From: Verrucomicrobiia bacterium
Lineage (GTDB): Bacteria; Verrucomicrobiota; Verrucomicrobiia; Opitutales; Opitutaceae
Length of the DNA: 64,000 nt
Direction of reading: 5' to 3'
Assembly: GCA_011525695.1 (NCBI GenBank)
Contig: WYBX01000139.1
Span: 62,001-126,000, forward strand
The translations under genes were made by a program, and so were the position numbers. How positions within the stretch are numbered: position 1 is the first letter of the stretch; each line of letters opens with the position of its first letter. The notes under the pieces were generated by a model, which was not told the origin of the DNA, did no database searches, and was given only the letters and a program-made list of their open reading frames with translations. Positions 33,389 to 42,590 of the stretch are shown here, one piece after another.

Positions 33389-34363
33389 CTACAAACTCTG
33401 CACAAAAATTTCTCCGGCCTTCGTGCGCTTCAGACTTGAATTCGTGCGATGCGTTGGCGCCGGTTGAGTTTTCATCACACCAGGGGAGACGCCGAACTTC
33501 CTTTTGAAATTATACGCGAGCTGATTGTGGTCGCAGAAACCAACGTCATGTGCGACAGTCGTAATCGATCGTTTGCCAGCCGACAGCCACGATTTCGCCG
33601 TTTCGAGACGAAGATCCATCACGTAGCGCCCGGGCGTCTTCCCCGTGGACAGCTTGAACAGCCGCGCAAAGTGCCATTGGCTGACGCCAGCTACGCGGGC
33701 CAAGATTTCGCGGGACAATTTCTCGGCTAGATTCTCACGAATATGGGAGAGCACACTTTCCAAGACCGCATCCGAAAGCCCGCTGTGTTCCTCGCGCTCA
33801 CGCCGGCCCGGGGCGAGGTGGGCCGCAATGAGACGCAACGCGAGGAGCCCGCCTGCCCCGTCGATTTCGTTGCGTCCGGGCGAAAGCCTCCGGTTGCGAA
33901 ATTCCGCGAACGCCGCCACCAGATCGGCGATTAAGTGATCCTCCGCGATACAAGGCCTGAGCGGAAACAACTCCGCGCACAGACGTGCCCCCTTAGTTAC
34001 CTCGTCGAAATACTCCGTCTTGGCAAAAATCGCAATTACCTCGGTCGTCGTTTGCAGACGGATCCAGTGCGGCACGCCGGATGGAACAATCAAGACGCAC
34101 GGTCCTTTGAACGGCTCCACGATTTCACGTCCATTAGTGTCAACCCAGCCCGCTTCGCCTTTCGCGTCGCCAAGGAAGAGCGCGGCCTGCAATTCGGGAC
34201 TGCATAGTGCCCGCCAGACACTGGCCGGCTCGATTCCGCAAAACACACGCACGCGTCGTCCCACCATCGCCCGGTCACGAAAGGAGCGCGCGACGGTGGG
34301 ACAGGACAATGTGGACCATGACGCGAGCGACGGCTCGTCACCTCCTCGCACCAGGGCCTCCAT
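33389..34363 (-). CDS. AraC-family transcriptional regulator
   Basis: A 324-residue regulator. The N-terminal cupin-like sensor has GVPHWIRLQT and GREIVEPFKGPCVLI. The C-terminal double HTH begins at about 200 with REILARVAGVSQWHFARLFK and continues with ITTVAHDVGFCDHNQLAYNF and FKRKFGVSPG. The start is ATG 34363 because the 61 codons upstream are not protein-like. It lies downstream of and in the same direction as the racemase-like gene, so it may regulate the amino-acid/sugar module. The inducer is unknown. Confidence 0.85.
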   Translation of the reverse strand: MEALVRGGDEPSLASWSTLSCPTVARSFRDRAMVGRRVRVFCGIEPASVWRALCSPELQAALFLGDAKGEAGWVDTNGREIVEPFKGPCVLIVPSGVPHWIRLQTTTEVIAIFAKTEYFDEVTKGARLCAELFPLRPCIAEDHLIADLVAAFAEFRNRRLSPGRNEIDGAGGLLALRLIAAHLAPGRREREEHSGLSDAVLESVLSHIRENLAEKLSREILARVAGVSQWHFARLFKLSTGKTPGRYVMDLRLETAKSWLSAGKRSITTVAHDVGFCDHNQLAYNFKRKFGVSPGVMKTQPAPTHRTNSSLKRTKAGEIFVQSL

Positions 34364-34475
34364 TCTCGATAACGCTGCGCGCAATACGCATAATTCACTG
34401 AGAACAGAGCATATCGGCACGGAGCGCCAGCGGCTCCGGGGAAACGGCGGTACCTGCGGGTATTTGTGCGCCGGT

Positions 34476-35210
34476 TCACAAAGCTTGTGACATACCAGTG
34501 AGCGCCCACTCCACCGCGGCGCGTGCGTGCAGGCGCGGAGCCCCATAAAAGCCCAGGGCTGTATCAGTCGGAAATACGATCGTCAGAAGCTCCGGCGCAA
34601 CCACGACGACAGCTTGGGCGCCGCTTCGTTTCAGCGCCTTCATGGAACGGATCATCGTCACTCGCGATGGTTCCTTGATCCGACCAAACGCGAGTTCCGC
34701 GTCCATAATCTCAACGATACGTTGCCGATCCGGCCGGTGCGGCAAGACCACGTCGATGCCGACATGTTTGAGCAACCAGTCCCGCCAGATTTCTTCCTCT
34801 TCGCTGCAGCGTGTGCCCAACAAGCCGGTGCAAGAGATTCGGTTGGCCTGCAACGCACGGGCACACACAGGCACGCAATGTAGCAACCGGACCCCCGCTG
34901 CTGTCTCCACTGATCTTGCCACGACGTGCAACGTGCTTGAATCGAAGAGCAGTGCCTCTGCTCCTGCCTGCACCAATGCGCCTGCGACCACTTCGAGTTG
35001 TCGGCCAATCCATCCCCATTCCTTTCGAGTGTGCGCCAGTGACAACTCGTGCTGATTCAGCACCGCGATTCGTAGGTTTCCTGAATGATTTCCTCCACAG
35101 CGTGCCCGCACCTCATCATGAATGAACCGCGCATAAATGGCTGAGGCTTCCGAGCTCAATCCACCCAGCAGGCCAAGACATCGTATGACTACCCCAGTTG
35201 AATTAGACAT
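34476..35210 (-). CDS. Aspartate racemase-like protein lacking catalytic cysteines
   Basis: A 244-residue protein of the Asp/Glu racemase superfamily: it starts like RacD with CLGLLGGLSSEASAIYARFI, has the middle LLGTRCSEEEE, and the C-terminal VVVVAPELLTIVFPTD. The family needs two cysteines, in the motifs CNTxH and GCTE. Here they read SSTLH (91-95) and VAPEL (204-208), so both catalytic cysteines are replaced. It is therefore unlikely to racemise by the usual two-base mechanism and may be a binding protein or do other chemistry. Start ATG 35210. Its neighbours are an aminotransferase and a DapB-like dehydrogenase. Confidence 0.7.
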   Translation of the reverse strand: MSNSTGVVIRCLGLLGGLSSEASAIYARFIHDEVRARCGGNHSGNLRIAVLNQHELSLAHTRKEWGWIGRQLEVVAGALVQAGAEALLFDSSTLHVVARSVETAAGVRLLHCVPVCARALQANRISCTGLLGTRCSEEEEIWRDWLLKHVGIDVVLPHRPDRQRIVEIMDAELAFGRIKEPSRVTMIRSMKALKRSGAQAVVVVAPELLTIVFPTDTALGFYGAPRLHARAAVEWALTGMSQAL

Positions 35211-35369
35211 AAGACGCTTTTCACGCCCGAGTTTTCCAGAAGCGATGCAGACACCGCCGGTGACTTCCGCCAACAACTCCTCGCTCCTCGCGGCGTCGAT
35301 GTTGTGGAGGCGAATATCCGCAGAATGATCTCCACCTCAATCCGCAATAAGCAACGCATTCTCAAAGGA

Positions 35370-36257
35370 TCATGATCTGGTTGAACAGTGAGCTCTGGCA
35401 CTTTGCCGATAGCACTCGTGAAGGCGGCGCGTCACTGGGCCAGGCATACCGTCTGCGATGCGTGTGTGGTCGACCCTGTTCACTGGAATCAACTCGCGCG
35501 TGCTCGATGTAATAAAGACCTCATTCGATTGCTCCAGCAGCTCATGCGAAATCGGAGCCCGGCGACTCGTATATCCCTCTCGTGCAGCCAGGCCCAAGAC
35601 GTGTTCGACGGTAATTCCACGCAGAACGTCGTTGATCGGAGAAATCAATTCATTCCCGATCACGCTCACAACGCTAAAGGTTGTTCCTTCGAGTATGTGA
35701 CCGCTGTGATCACAAAAGACCACCTCATCGAACCCTTGCTGTCTGGCCCGAATCGTTTCCGTTATCCCGGCAAGATACCCCGTTGATTTTACGCGGGGCA
35801 GCGTGCGAGAGAGCGTGGAGGTGGCAAGACCGACTCCTCGCTCGAAATGCCACGACGGATACGTCCTCACCTCGTCGATCAGCACCATCAGGCGTTCGCG
35901 ATTCTCGGGAACAAAGCCGGTGGCGTCACCGCCCGTTACAAATATGCGAATCAGGCTCTCTGGGAATTCGTTTGCCGCCAAGGTGGTGCGAACCACCTCG
36001 GTCAATTCCTTCCGACTTAGCGGAATTTTCAGCGATAGAAGTGCACACGACTCTTCGAGCCTTTGCAGATGCTCGTTGAGCAAGAACGGCACTTTGCCGT
36101 AGGTGCGCAATGCATCGAAAGCGGCGTAGCCACGGGTCACAGCCAAGTCGCTCAAAGGAACCGAAGCTTCATTCCGGCCGACGAATCTGCCATCGAGCCA
36201 ATACGTCGGTCGGCTGACCGTTGGCACTGCATTCGATGAATACAACGATGGCGTCAT
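35370..36257 (-). CDS. Class IV (branched-chain/D-amino-acid type) aminotransferase
   Basis: A 295-residue PLP enzyme of fold type IV. It has the start region YWLDGRFVGRNEASVPLSDL, then RGYAAFDALRTYGKVPFL. The catalytic lysine is in LPRVKSTGYLAG, and the phosphate-binding DHSGHILEGTTFSVVSV and TSSTRELIPVNRVD are present. It matches BCAT and D-amino-acid or 4-amino-4-deoxychorismate-type lyases. The substrate is not clear. It lies between the racemase-like and dehydrogenase genes, all on the minus strand, so together they may make or degrade an unusual amino acid. Gaps of 100 and 159 bases separate them, so co-transcription is possible but not tight. Confidence 0.85.
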   Translation of the reverse strand: MTPSLYSSNAVPTVSRPTYWLDGRFVGRNEASVPLSDLAVTRGYAAFDALRTYGKVPFLLNEHLQRLEESCALLSLKIPLSRKELTEVVRTTLAANEFPESLIRIFVTGGDATGFVPENRERLMVLIDEVRTYPSWHFERGVGLATSTLSRTLPRVKSTGYLAGITETIRARQQGFDEVVFCDHSGHILEGTTFSVVSVIGNELISPINDVLRGITVEHVLGLAAREGYTSRRAPISHELLEQSNEVFITSSTRELIPVNRVDHTRIADGMPGPVTRRLHECYRQSARAHCSTRS

Positions 36258-36357
36258 TTCGATGGTAAAGGCGGCGCAGTTCTTGGAGATCGAGAGTACT
36301 TGGTAACGACACCGCCGAGGGGTCCAATAGAACGCAATGGACGGACACCGACGGACA

Positions 36358-37395
36358 TCAACATTTCCACTGCGGGTTACTCCAGAGCGGAAGCCGGAGT
36401 TCGGTCACGAGTTTCAGTCCCGGGGAGGCATCGAGCAGTCGCGGCACGACGTTGATTAACGCCGCCACCGTCGCGTCGTCGCCAGCTACTCCGCCGTTGA
36501 CCATGAGGTTCAGCTGGGGGCGGCCCTTGACCAAGATCGCATCATGCGGTAGCGGCGCGCCGAGGTACATCTGGAGATCGAGAACGACTTTTGTCTCACC
36601 ACCCGCGAGTCCGATGCACCTTTGATGGAGTCCGAGACTCTGACCGGGCGCGACGTCGAAAAACTTCGTGGCGATGCGACTCGCCGCGATGACCGGCTCG
36701 CACGATTCACGAATCTCATCGAGCTGCCATCCCATCGCATGGGCCAGGAGCGCCACGGATTGCTGAAAACCAGCATGCCCACTCTTGCCGGCCGCGAATT
36801 TCGTACGGAAATCGGCCGGATCCTGCCCACTGCCGATCTTCGCCTGGAGCGGCTGCCGGCGCGTCGAGGCGTCGACGACGCGTTCGACATAAATGGAGGT
36901 CACCTCGCGACTGACCCCCGTGAGGGCAATTGGCAGAACGTCCATGACAAACCCTGGATTCACGCCGGTAGCCACAATCCGTGCACCTTTGCGCTGGGCA
37001 AGCTCGTGGAATTCTGCTGCGAGCTCGGGCGACTTGAGTGCCGGGAATATCAACTCTTCGCAGGTCGAAGCGACAGTTAATCCGTGTTCGATTGCCGGTC
37101 GGAGTTGGTCGAGTGTGTTCGTGGCACTCGATGAGGCGGTGTGCAGAATCACGTCGGGTTGAGTCGCCGCAATCAATTCCACCAGAGACGGAAAAACGCG
37201 CGCGTCCTCCATTCCCGCAATCCCGCTGAGATCGCTCAAAGATTTTCCGATCTTCCAAGAATCGATGTCCACCCCTCCCACCAATTTCATGGAGCTTTGC
37301 GCGGCCCCGAGCTTCACAGATTCGATTCCAATTGGCCCCAGCCCAAATTGGGCGACCCTCATTTGTCTTGTTCCGTTCATAAGTTTCGGCGTCAC
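36358..37395 (-). CDS. DapB-like dehydrogenase, 2,4-diaminopentanoate dehydrogenase family
   Basis: A 345-residue NAD(P)-binding enzyme. Rossmann motif RVAQFGLGPIGIESVKLG near the N-terminus; then VILHTASSSATNTL, TVASTCEELIFP, and ATGVNPGFVMDVLPIAL, which fit the family of DapB-like 2,4-diaminopentanoate dehydrogenases. The first codon of the frame, GTG at 37395, overlaps the upstream gene (GTGA); ATG at 37380 or 37362 are alternatives. It is last in the operon that starts with the esterase at 44128. The substrate may be an amino or imino acid, in line with the aminotransferase nearby. Confidence 0.7.
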   Translation of the reverse strand: MTPKLMNGTRQMRVAQFGLGPIGIESVKLGAAQSSMKLVGGVDIDSWKIGKSLSDLSGIAGMEDARVFPSLVELIAATQPDVILHTASSSATNTLDQLRPAIEHGLTVASTCEELIFPALKSPELAAEFHELAQRKGARIVATGVNPGFVMDVLPIALTGVSREVTSIYVERVVDASTRRQPLQAKIGSGQDPADFRTKFAAGKSGHAGFQQSVALLAHAMGWQLDEIRESCEPVIAASRIATKFFDVAPGQSLGLHQRCIGLAGGETKVVLDLQMYLGAPLPHDAILVKGRPQLNLMVNGGVAGDDATVAALINVVPRLLDASPGLKLVTELRLPLWSNPQWKC

Positions 37396-38369
37396 AGTTG
37401 CTGGAACTCGGCGACGCCGGCCTCGCGCATCGCCCCACGCAGATGCGCCAGTGCCTGCTGGTAATTGGTCGCGCCAACGTACTCGAGCACAAGCGGCGCA
37501 GTGGGCGTGTGCCGTGCCGCGAGCGTGACAAACCGCCGGTAATCAAGGTCGCCCTTTCCCGCCGCGACACCCCGATCGGTGTGCAGCTTGCGATCCTTGG
37601 CATGGAGACAGTCGATCCACGGCCCAAGCTGCTGAAACATTTCATCAAGATCGTTCAACTCGATGAGATTTGCTGGATCGAGGAGCGCCCGGATGCGAGG
37701 CGACTGGATTTCCTCCAGAAACAGCCGCAGCCGCTTGGCGCTCGCCAGGAAGCCGCGGTAGAACGGTTCAAACAAAATCCTGGCATCGTGCCTTGCGGCG
37801 ATGGCGTCGAGGCTCCGGGTGGTGGCGATCATGCGCGGCCAGACCTCGTCCTGAAACTCCAGCGGGATGCGCGGCCCCGGCAGCTTCGGGTCGTGATAAT
37901 GGCCCGCCTCGGTGATGAACGTCCGCACGCCCAGGTGGCCGCCAATCACCATCATCGCCTCGAAGTAGGCGAGGTTGGCGGCGCGCTCGTCCGCGTCCGG
38001 ATGAATCAGGTTCGTGTATACACCGAGGCTGTGAATGCCCACGCCGTTGTCGCGGTAGGTGGCAGCGATTTCCCGGCAGCGCGCGGGTGTCAGGCTGGAA
38101 ACATCGGAACGGCTGTTGTACTTCCAGAACCGGCTGTCGGTCTGGTTTAGAAAAAGCTGGACCGTGCGGATGCCCGCTCCGGACAGTTCCTCCGCGAGGG
38201 CCGCGTTGGTGTGATCGGCGAAACCAAGCGTGGCGATGCCAATTTGCGGTCCGGAAGGGGGTGCGACCGATGCGCCCCGCAGCGGTTTTGATAACGCACC
38301 CAACCCGCACAGGACAGCCGCCTGGCTCGCACTCCGGAGGATTTCGCGGCGGGAGATTTTCGCTTGCAT
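37392..38369 (-). CDS. Tat-exported sugar phosphate isomerase/epimerase-like TIM barrel
   Basis: A 325-residue protein of the xylose-isomerase-like TIM-barrel family, with a Tat signal: SRREILRSASQAAVLCG, followed by ALSKPLRGAS. The barrel has FADHTNAALAEELSGAGIRT, TFITEAGHYHD, RILFEPFYRGF, RALLDPANLIE and DCLHAKDRKL, in the order expected for metal ligands E, D, H. The export signal places it in the periplasm, as is common for such proteins in Verrucomicrobiota and Planctomycetes. It overlaps the dehydrogenase gene and lies 7 bases after a Gfo/Idh gene, so it belongs to a sugar-processing operon. Confidence 0.85.
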   Translation of the reverse strand: MQAKISRREILRSASQAAVLCGLGALSKPLRGASVAPPSGPQIGIATLGFADHTNAALAEELSGAGIRTVQLFLNQTDSRFWKYNSRSDVSSLTPARCREIAATYRDNGVGIHSLGVYTNLIHPDADERAANLAYFEAMMVIGGHLGVRTFITEAGHYHDPKLPGPRIPLEFQDEVWPRMIATTRSLDAIAARHDARILFEPFYRGFLASAKRLRLFLEEIQSPRIRALLDPANLIELNDLDEMFQQLGPWIDCLHAKDRKLHTDRGVAAGKGDLDYRRFVTLAARHTPTAPLVLEYVGATNYQQALAHLRGAMREAGVAEFQQL

Positions 38370-38376
38370 GGTGTAC

Positions 38377-39831
38377 TCAGAGCTCCCATCCCGGGCGATA
38401 ATCGCGATGCAGCAGCCGGTTGGCGGCCGAATGGTTCGTGATCTTCATGTTAGGTCCGTCCCAGTACAGCTTGCTCTGCGCACGGACGGCAACGTTGCCG
38501 AGCAAGCAGACTTCGGACAGCAGGCCCGAGTGATCCACAAAGTTGGAGCCTGCCGGCGGGCCGCCCCGGCACGCATCCACCCACTCTTTGAAGTGACCGG
38601 GCGAGCGAGCTAGCGTCTTCGGCGGCCGGCCGTAGGCTTTCTGACGCGATTCTGGGATTAGGCGGGTCCCCATCAATTTCCCTTTCTCCCCGAGGTATAT
38701 AATGTCGCCCATTCCCTGGCCTGATTCGAGTTCCGGTGGCCGCGGCGGCTTTAATCCGCCGTCGTGCCACGTGAGTGTCACCGGCGGCAGGCCGCCGCGC
38801 GCGGGAAATTCGAACCGCGCGATCACCCCGAGCGGATAGGTCTCCGGGTTCAGCTTCGTCGAGCAGGCCTCGACGCTGGTGGGATGACCCAATTGCAGCG
38901 CCTTGAAAACCGTCGACAGTTTGTGGCAGCCGAGATCGCCGAGCTGGCCCGTCCCGAAGTCCCACCAGTTGCGCCACGTCCATGGGCAATACTCGGGATG
39001 ATACGGCCGCTGCGGCGCCGGCCCGAGCCACAAGTCCCAATCCAGTCCTTCGGGCACTGGCGGGGTCTCTGTCAGGCGACTCTCCCAGGGCTGGAATTTC
39101 CAGAAGCGCGGAGGACACCAGACCTGCACTTCATGCACCGGACCGATTGCTCCATCGGCAATGAACTCCTGGACAACCCGGGCCTCTTCGGTGGCCTGGC
39201 CATGATTGCCCAACTGCGTGGCGACCTTTGCCTCACGGGCGGCGTCCGTCACGCGCCGCGCCTCGAAGACCGAGTAGGTGAGAGGCTTCTCGCAATAGAC
39301 ATGTTTGCGGCGCTTGAGCGCCGCCATCGTGATGACGGCGTGCGTGTGATCCGGAGTCGCGATCATCACCGCGTCCACGTCCTCCTGTTCGAACAACTCG
39401 CGATAATCGCCATAAGCCCGGCAACCGCGATATCGTCCCGACCGTTGCGATTTGCCGTAGAAATCGTCCACTAGGCGCCGCGCCGGCTCGCGCCCGCCGG
39501 GTTGCTGCTCTTTGCCCTGCGACCAGTTCCAGGAGAGGTAGCCGCCGCTCTCGCGGTTTACGTCGCAGACTGCGACCACCTGGACTTCGGGGAATTGCAG
39601 CAGCGCCGCGATGTTCTGCATCCCCTGACCGCCCGTGCCGATGCCGGCCACCGTTATCTTCGCACCCGCGCCCACCTGACCCGGCCCGCCCAAGGCGTGT
39701 CGCGGCACGATCGTGAGCGCGGTCGCCGCCGCCGCCTGCCCGAGAAAAGTGCGGCGGGTGGTTCGATTTTCACCTGGGTCGCAGGCAGTCTTCTTCGCAG
39801 GATTGGTTGGGTTCATCGCGAATCGCTTCAT
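38377..39831 (-). CDS. Tat-exported Gfo/Idh/MocA family oxidoreductase
   Basis: A 484-residue NAD-dependent sugar oxidoreductase. A Tat signal (TTRRTFLGQAAAATALTIV) lies near residue 23. The Rossmann start is VAGIGTGGQGMQNIA, the conserved ATPDHTHAVI and YCEKPL (catalytic Lys) follow, and the C-terminal half has HYPWTW-type WTWRNWWDFGTGQLGDLGCH. The start ATG overlaps the stop of the upstream hydrolase gene (ATGA). Exported members of this family in Verrucomicrobiota often act on glycosides by oxidise-eliminate-reduce chemistry; with the neighbouring DUF1080 domain that is a reasonable guess. A second such gene is at 47401-48894. Confidence 0.9.
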   Translation of the reverse strand: MKRFAMNPTNPAKKTACDPGENRTTRRTFLGQAAAATALTIVPRHALGGPGQVGAGAKITVAGIGTGGQGMQNIAALLQFPEVQVVAVCDVNRESGGYLSWNWSQGKEQQPGGREPARRLVDDFYGKSQRSGRYRGCRAYGDYRELFEQEDVDAVMIATPDHTHAVITMAALKRRKHVYCEKPLTYSVFEARRVTDAAREAKVATQLGNHGQATEEARVVQEFIADGAIGPVHEVQVWCPPRFWKFQPWESRLTETPPVPEGLDWDLWLGPAPQRPYHPEYCPWTWRNWWDFGTGQLGDLGCHKLSTVFKALQLGHPTSVEACSTKLNPETYPLGVIARFEFPARGGLPPVTLTWHDGGLKPPRPPELESGQGMGDIIYLGEKGKLMGTRLIPESRQKAYGRPPKTLARSPGHFKEWVDACRGGPPAGSNFVDHSGLLSEVCLLGNVAVRAQSKLYWDGPNMKITNHSAANRLLHRDYRPGWEL

Positions 39832-42590
39832 CGTTTGTTCCTTTCTTGATAGTCTTTCACCTTTCCCGCGACGGCCACTCGTTCTGCTTGCTCCGCCATC
39901 CGCAAGTCGGCCAGGCGCGTCTCCAGATCACGCCATGTCACTGCGCCCGCTCGTTTTTCCCATGGCTGGCTGGACACCATCAGCAGGGACCGCATTTGGG
40001 CGGGCAGGAGTACCGGAATGCCCCGCGCCATTTCCTGAACTGACCACGTGGCGCTGTTCCCGCACAACAGCGCTCGGTCGCTAACCAAATCGGTCACGTA
40101 ATATTTCCCCTCCGGCAATGCCAGCGGCGTCAACAAGGCCAACCGCGACTGCAGATTGTCCCAGTTCATGAAGTAGAACACCTGCTTGTCTCGGCGATCC
40201 AGGACATGGGCTTCCGTATTGTACACTGGCTCGCCTTTCAGGTCGATGAGTTCGAATGGCTTGGAAATGCCGGCATGTCGCAAGAGGCTGCCGAACAGAA
40301 CCGTGGACGACCTTCCCTCCACATTTTCGATTCCCACATAGTAAACCTTGCCTTTGCCCACCTTGAACTCGGAGACACATGGTCGATCCGTGCCTTCGAT
40401 CGTCGCCAAAGGCACGGCCCCTTGGAGGAGGAACCGGTTGAAACAGTCAGTCCGAATGGGCACCACTGCGTCGAGCGCGAACGTGGGGCTCAAGGTACCA
40501 GCCAGTTTCTCCGGCAGTTCCTCCCGCACAACGCCCAACAAGTCGGCAATCTCCAGCCTGTGCCCGTATTCATCATACATCATGCCGCTCCCAACTACAA
40601 TCAACACTCCGCCGCCGGCCACGTAGGCCTTCAACGCCCGCACGGTGTCGCCGAAGACGTACTCGTTCCCCGGTATAATCAACGCCATGTAATGATTGGC
40701 GGTTCCATCCAAGATACGCTCCTCGAAAATCACGTCCTGTGGATAGTGCGACAGAAGTACCGCCTGGTGGCAGTTGCGCTCCCGCTCCCCGACGGTTTGC
40801 CTGCGCCCCGTCTCCGGTCTGAGTGGCGGATTCTGCCAGACCGTGGGTTGCGAATGCACCAGCGCCACCGTCCCGCGAATCCGCGGTCGGGGGAGAACCA
40901 GGTGGCCCAGCTTGTCCATCTCGCGATTGAAGTCCCGGATGCCTTCCAGTGACTCCCGCGGAGTTGCCCACGGATTCAACAGATTCGCGTTCAAGTAGGG
41001 CGGATCCGTTGGCCCGTCCAGTCTGAAGCCCTTTGCCCAGAACCAGGAAAAGAACTCAACGAGACTGCTGCCATGAATGAGTTCGGTCCATAGGTGGTTC
41101 AAGAAGTCAGTCCGTTTGAGCGGCTGGCGGCCCAGCCCCGCGATGCTCCGGCCGAGATAGGCCTCTTTGTTCACCACCGGCTTGTGCGGCACGAGCCCGC
41201 TGCAAACGTCCAGGATGAACTGGTGCCCATACCCCCCATTTCCATGCATCGCCTGCGTGAGCAGGTCCCCGCTCGGATCTCCGGTTTCCAGCGCTCCCCC
41301 GAAACTGACGCCTCCTTCCAATCCGAAGCAGTCCACCACCTGTGCGCCTTTGTAGCAATCCGCCCCCTGTATATTCGCGCCATACTCCATGGATAGCAGC
41401 GACGCATTGGCGATTTCCCACGTGAAATAGGTGTTCGGTCTGGCGTCAACTTGCCGCACTGCCCTCCGGGCATCCAGGAGCACTTCACGCCAGCGATCCC
41501 CCATGAACTTCATCCAGTCGCTCCATAGTCCCTTGTGCGTTCTATAGTTCTTTTCGGCAACGATGTCCGGGAAAGACCTGAAGTTCGTGCCCCAGGTGCG
41601 GTTGACAGCATCCAAACTGGCATATCGTTGCCTCAACCACGCCAGAAACATCTCCTGGTTGTACCGACAGGAGCAGTTGTAGTGATGCAGTTCGTTCCAA
41701 AACTCATAGAGCCACGGATTGGCACCCAGGGAGAGATACCAGTACGCGCCATTCTGGAAATAGGCGTGGTAGTACTCCCGGCCGATGGGATCCTCGGGGC
41801 AGTAGGGCATATGGCCGCCCAACGGCCGCCCGTTCAAACTCATCAGCATCGAATCAGACAAGCCGGCCATCCGCACCTTCAAGGCCGCCATGGGGCCGGT
41901 TTCCCATTCGGGATAGAAGTCCGGGCTCAACGGAAGGCCCTTGAGTCTTCTGACTTGCTCGGCGCTGAACGGCTCCAATCTTTCGAGCCAGCCGAAACGA
42001 CGCGCTTGTTGTTCGGGAGAAAATTCTTCCTGCTGATGCGGCATACTCATCAGGCGCGCAAAAGCGTCGCGGAGTCGTCCGTCGGCAATAAAGGGATTGG
42101 CGTAAATCGTCCTTCTGGGCGTGCAGACGATCGACACCGACTTGAGGCCGATTTCATCGCAAATCTCCGCGCTCAGTTGCTGGTTGTAGATCGGGTCGTC
42201 TCCGACGATCCGTTTAGCCGCCGTGGTTTTCGGGCCCGTCGCGTTCACCGCGTGATTGTAACCGAGATTCACGCTGACCAGGAACTCGGGTTTCCCGTTC
42301 ACATAGAACGTCCCGTTGCTGCTTACCGGTCGCGTCCATTGGTCACGTGTCACCGGGAGATTCATGGTAATGGCAGGAATCTCGAACTCCAACTTCGAGC
42401 TGTTCGTCTGCGCCTCGGCAGTTGAAACGGACGGCACGAGCGCAGCGAGGCCCGCGAGGATATTACGCCGTGCGCAAAATCCGATTTCCAACTTGGTTTG
42501 GAGGAAGCGTGCAGCCCCGACGCGGAGGAACGGCATGTCTGGGCACTGCTTTGGCGCATTTGCCCCGGCATGAGCTTGACTCAGCGTCAT
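39828..42590 (-). CDS. Secreted GH42-like beta-galactosidase-type hydrolase
   Basis: A 920-residue exported protein. A hydrophobic segment (NILAGLAALVPSVSTAEAQ, about 45-63) fits a late signal peptide. The TIM barrel has LYEFWNELHHYNCSCRYNQE, where the NE matches an acid/base Glu of clan A glycosidases, and a possible nucleophile Glu in KPVVNKEAYLGRS. It continues with a trimerisation-type domain (YMALIIPGNEYVFGDTVRAL, then GGGVLIVVGSGMM), as in GH42. The start ATG at 42590 overlaps the esterase stop; a second Met at residue 19 is an alternative. The substrate is probably a galactoside or similar. The family is likely; the exact GH number is not certain. Confidence 0.7.
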   Translation of the reverse strand: MTLSQAHAGANAPKQCPDMPFLRVGAARFLQTKLEIGFCARRNILAGLAALVPSVSTAEAQTNSSKLEFEIPAITMNLPVTRDQWTRPVSSNGTFYVNGKPEFLVSVNLGYNHAVNATGPKTTAAKRIVGDDPIYNQQLSAEICDEIGLKSVSIVCTPRRTIYANPFIADGRLRDAFARLMSMPHQQEEFSPEQQARRFGWLERLEPFSAEQVRRLKGLPLSPDFYPEWETGPMAALKVRMAGLSDSMLMSLNGRPLGGHMPYCPEDPIGREYYHAYFQNGAYWYLSLGANPWLYEFWNELHHYNCSCRYNQEMFLAWLRQRYASLDAVNRTWGTNFRSFPDIVAEKNYRTHKGLWSDWMKFMGDRWREVLLDARRAVRQVDARPNTYFTWEIANASLLSMEYGANIQGADCYKGAQVVDCFGLEGGVSFGGALETGDPSGDLLTQAMHGNGGYGHQFILDVCSGLVPHKPVVNKEAYLGRSIAGLGRQPLKRTDFLNHLWTELIHGSSLVEFFSWFWAKGFRLDGPTDPPYLNANLLNPWATPRESLEGIRDFNREMDKLGHLVLPRPRIRGTVALVHSQPTVWQNPPLRPETGRRQTVGERERNCHQAVLLSHYPQDVIFEERILDGTANHYMALIIPGNEYVFGDTVRALKAYVAGGGVLIVVGSGMMYDEYGHRLEIADLLGVVREELPEKLAGTLSPTFALDAVVPIRTDCFNRFLLQGAVPLATIEGTDRPCVSEFKVGKGKVYYVGIENVEGRSSTVLFGSLLRHAGISKPFELIDLKGEPVYNTEAHVLDRRDKQVFYFMNWDNLQSRLALLTPLALPEGKYYVTDLVSDRALLCGNSATWSVQEMARGIPVLLPAQMRSLLMVSSQPWEKRAGAVTWRDLETRLADLRMAEQAERVAVAGKVKDYQERNKR

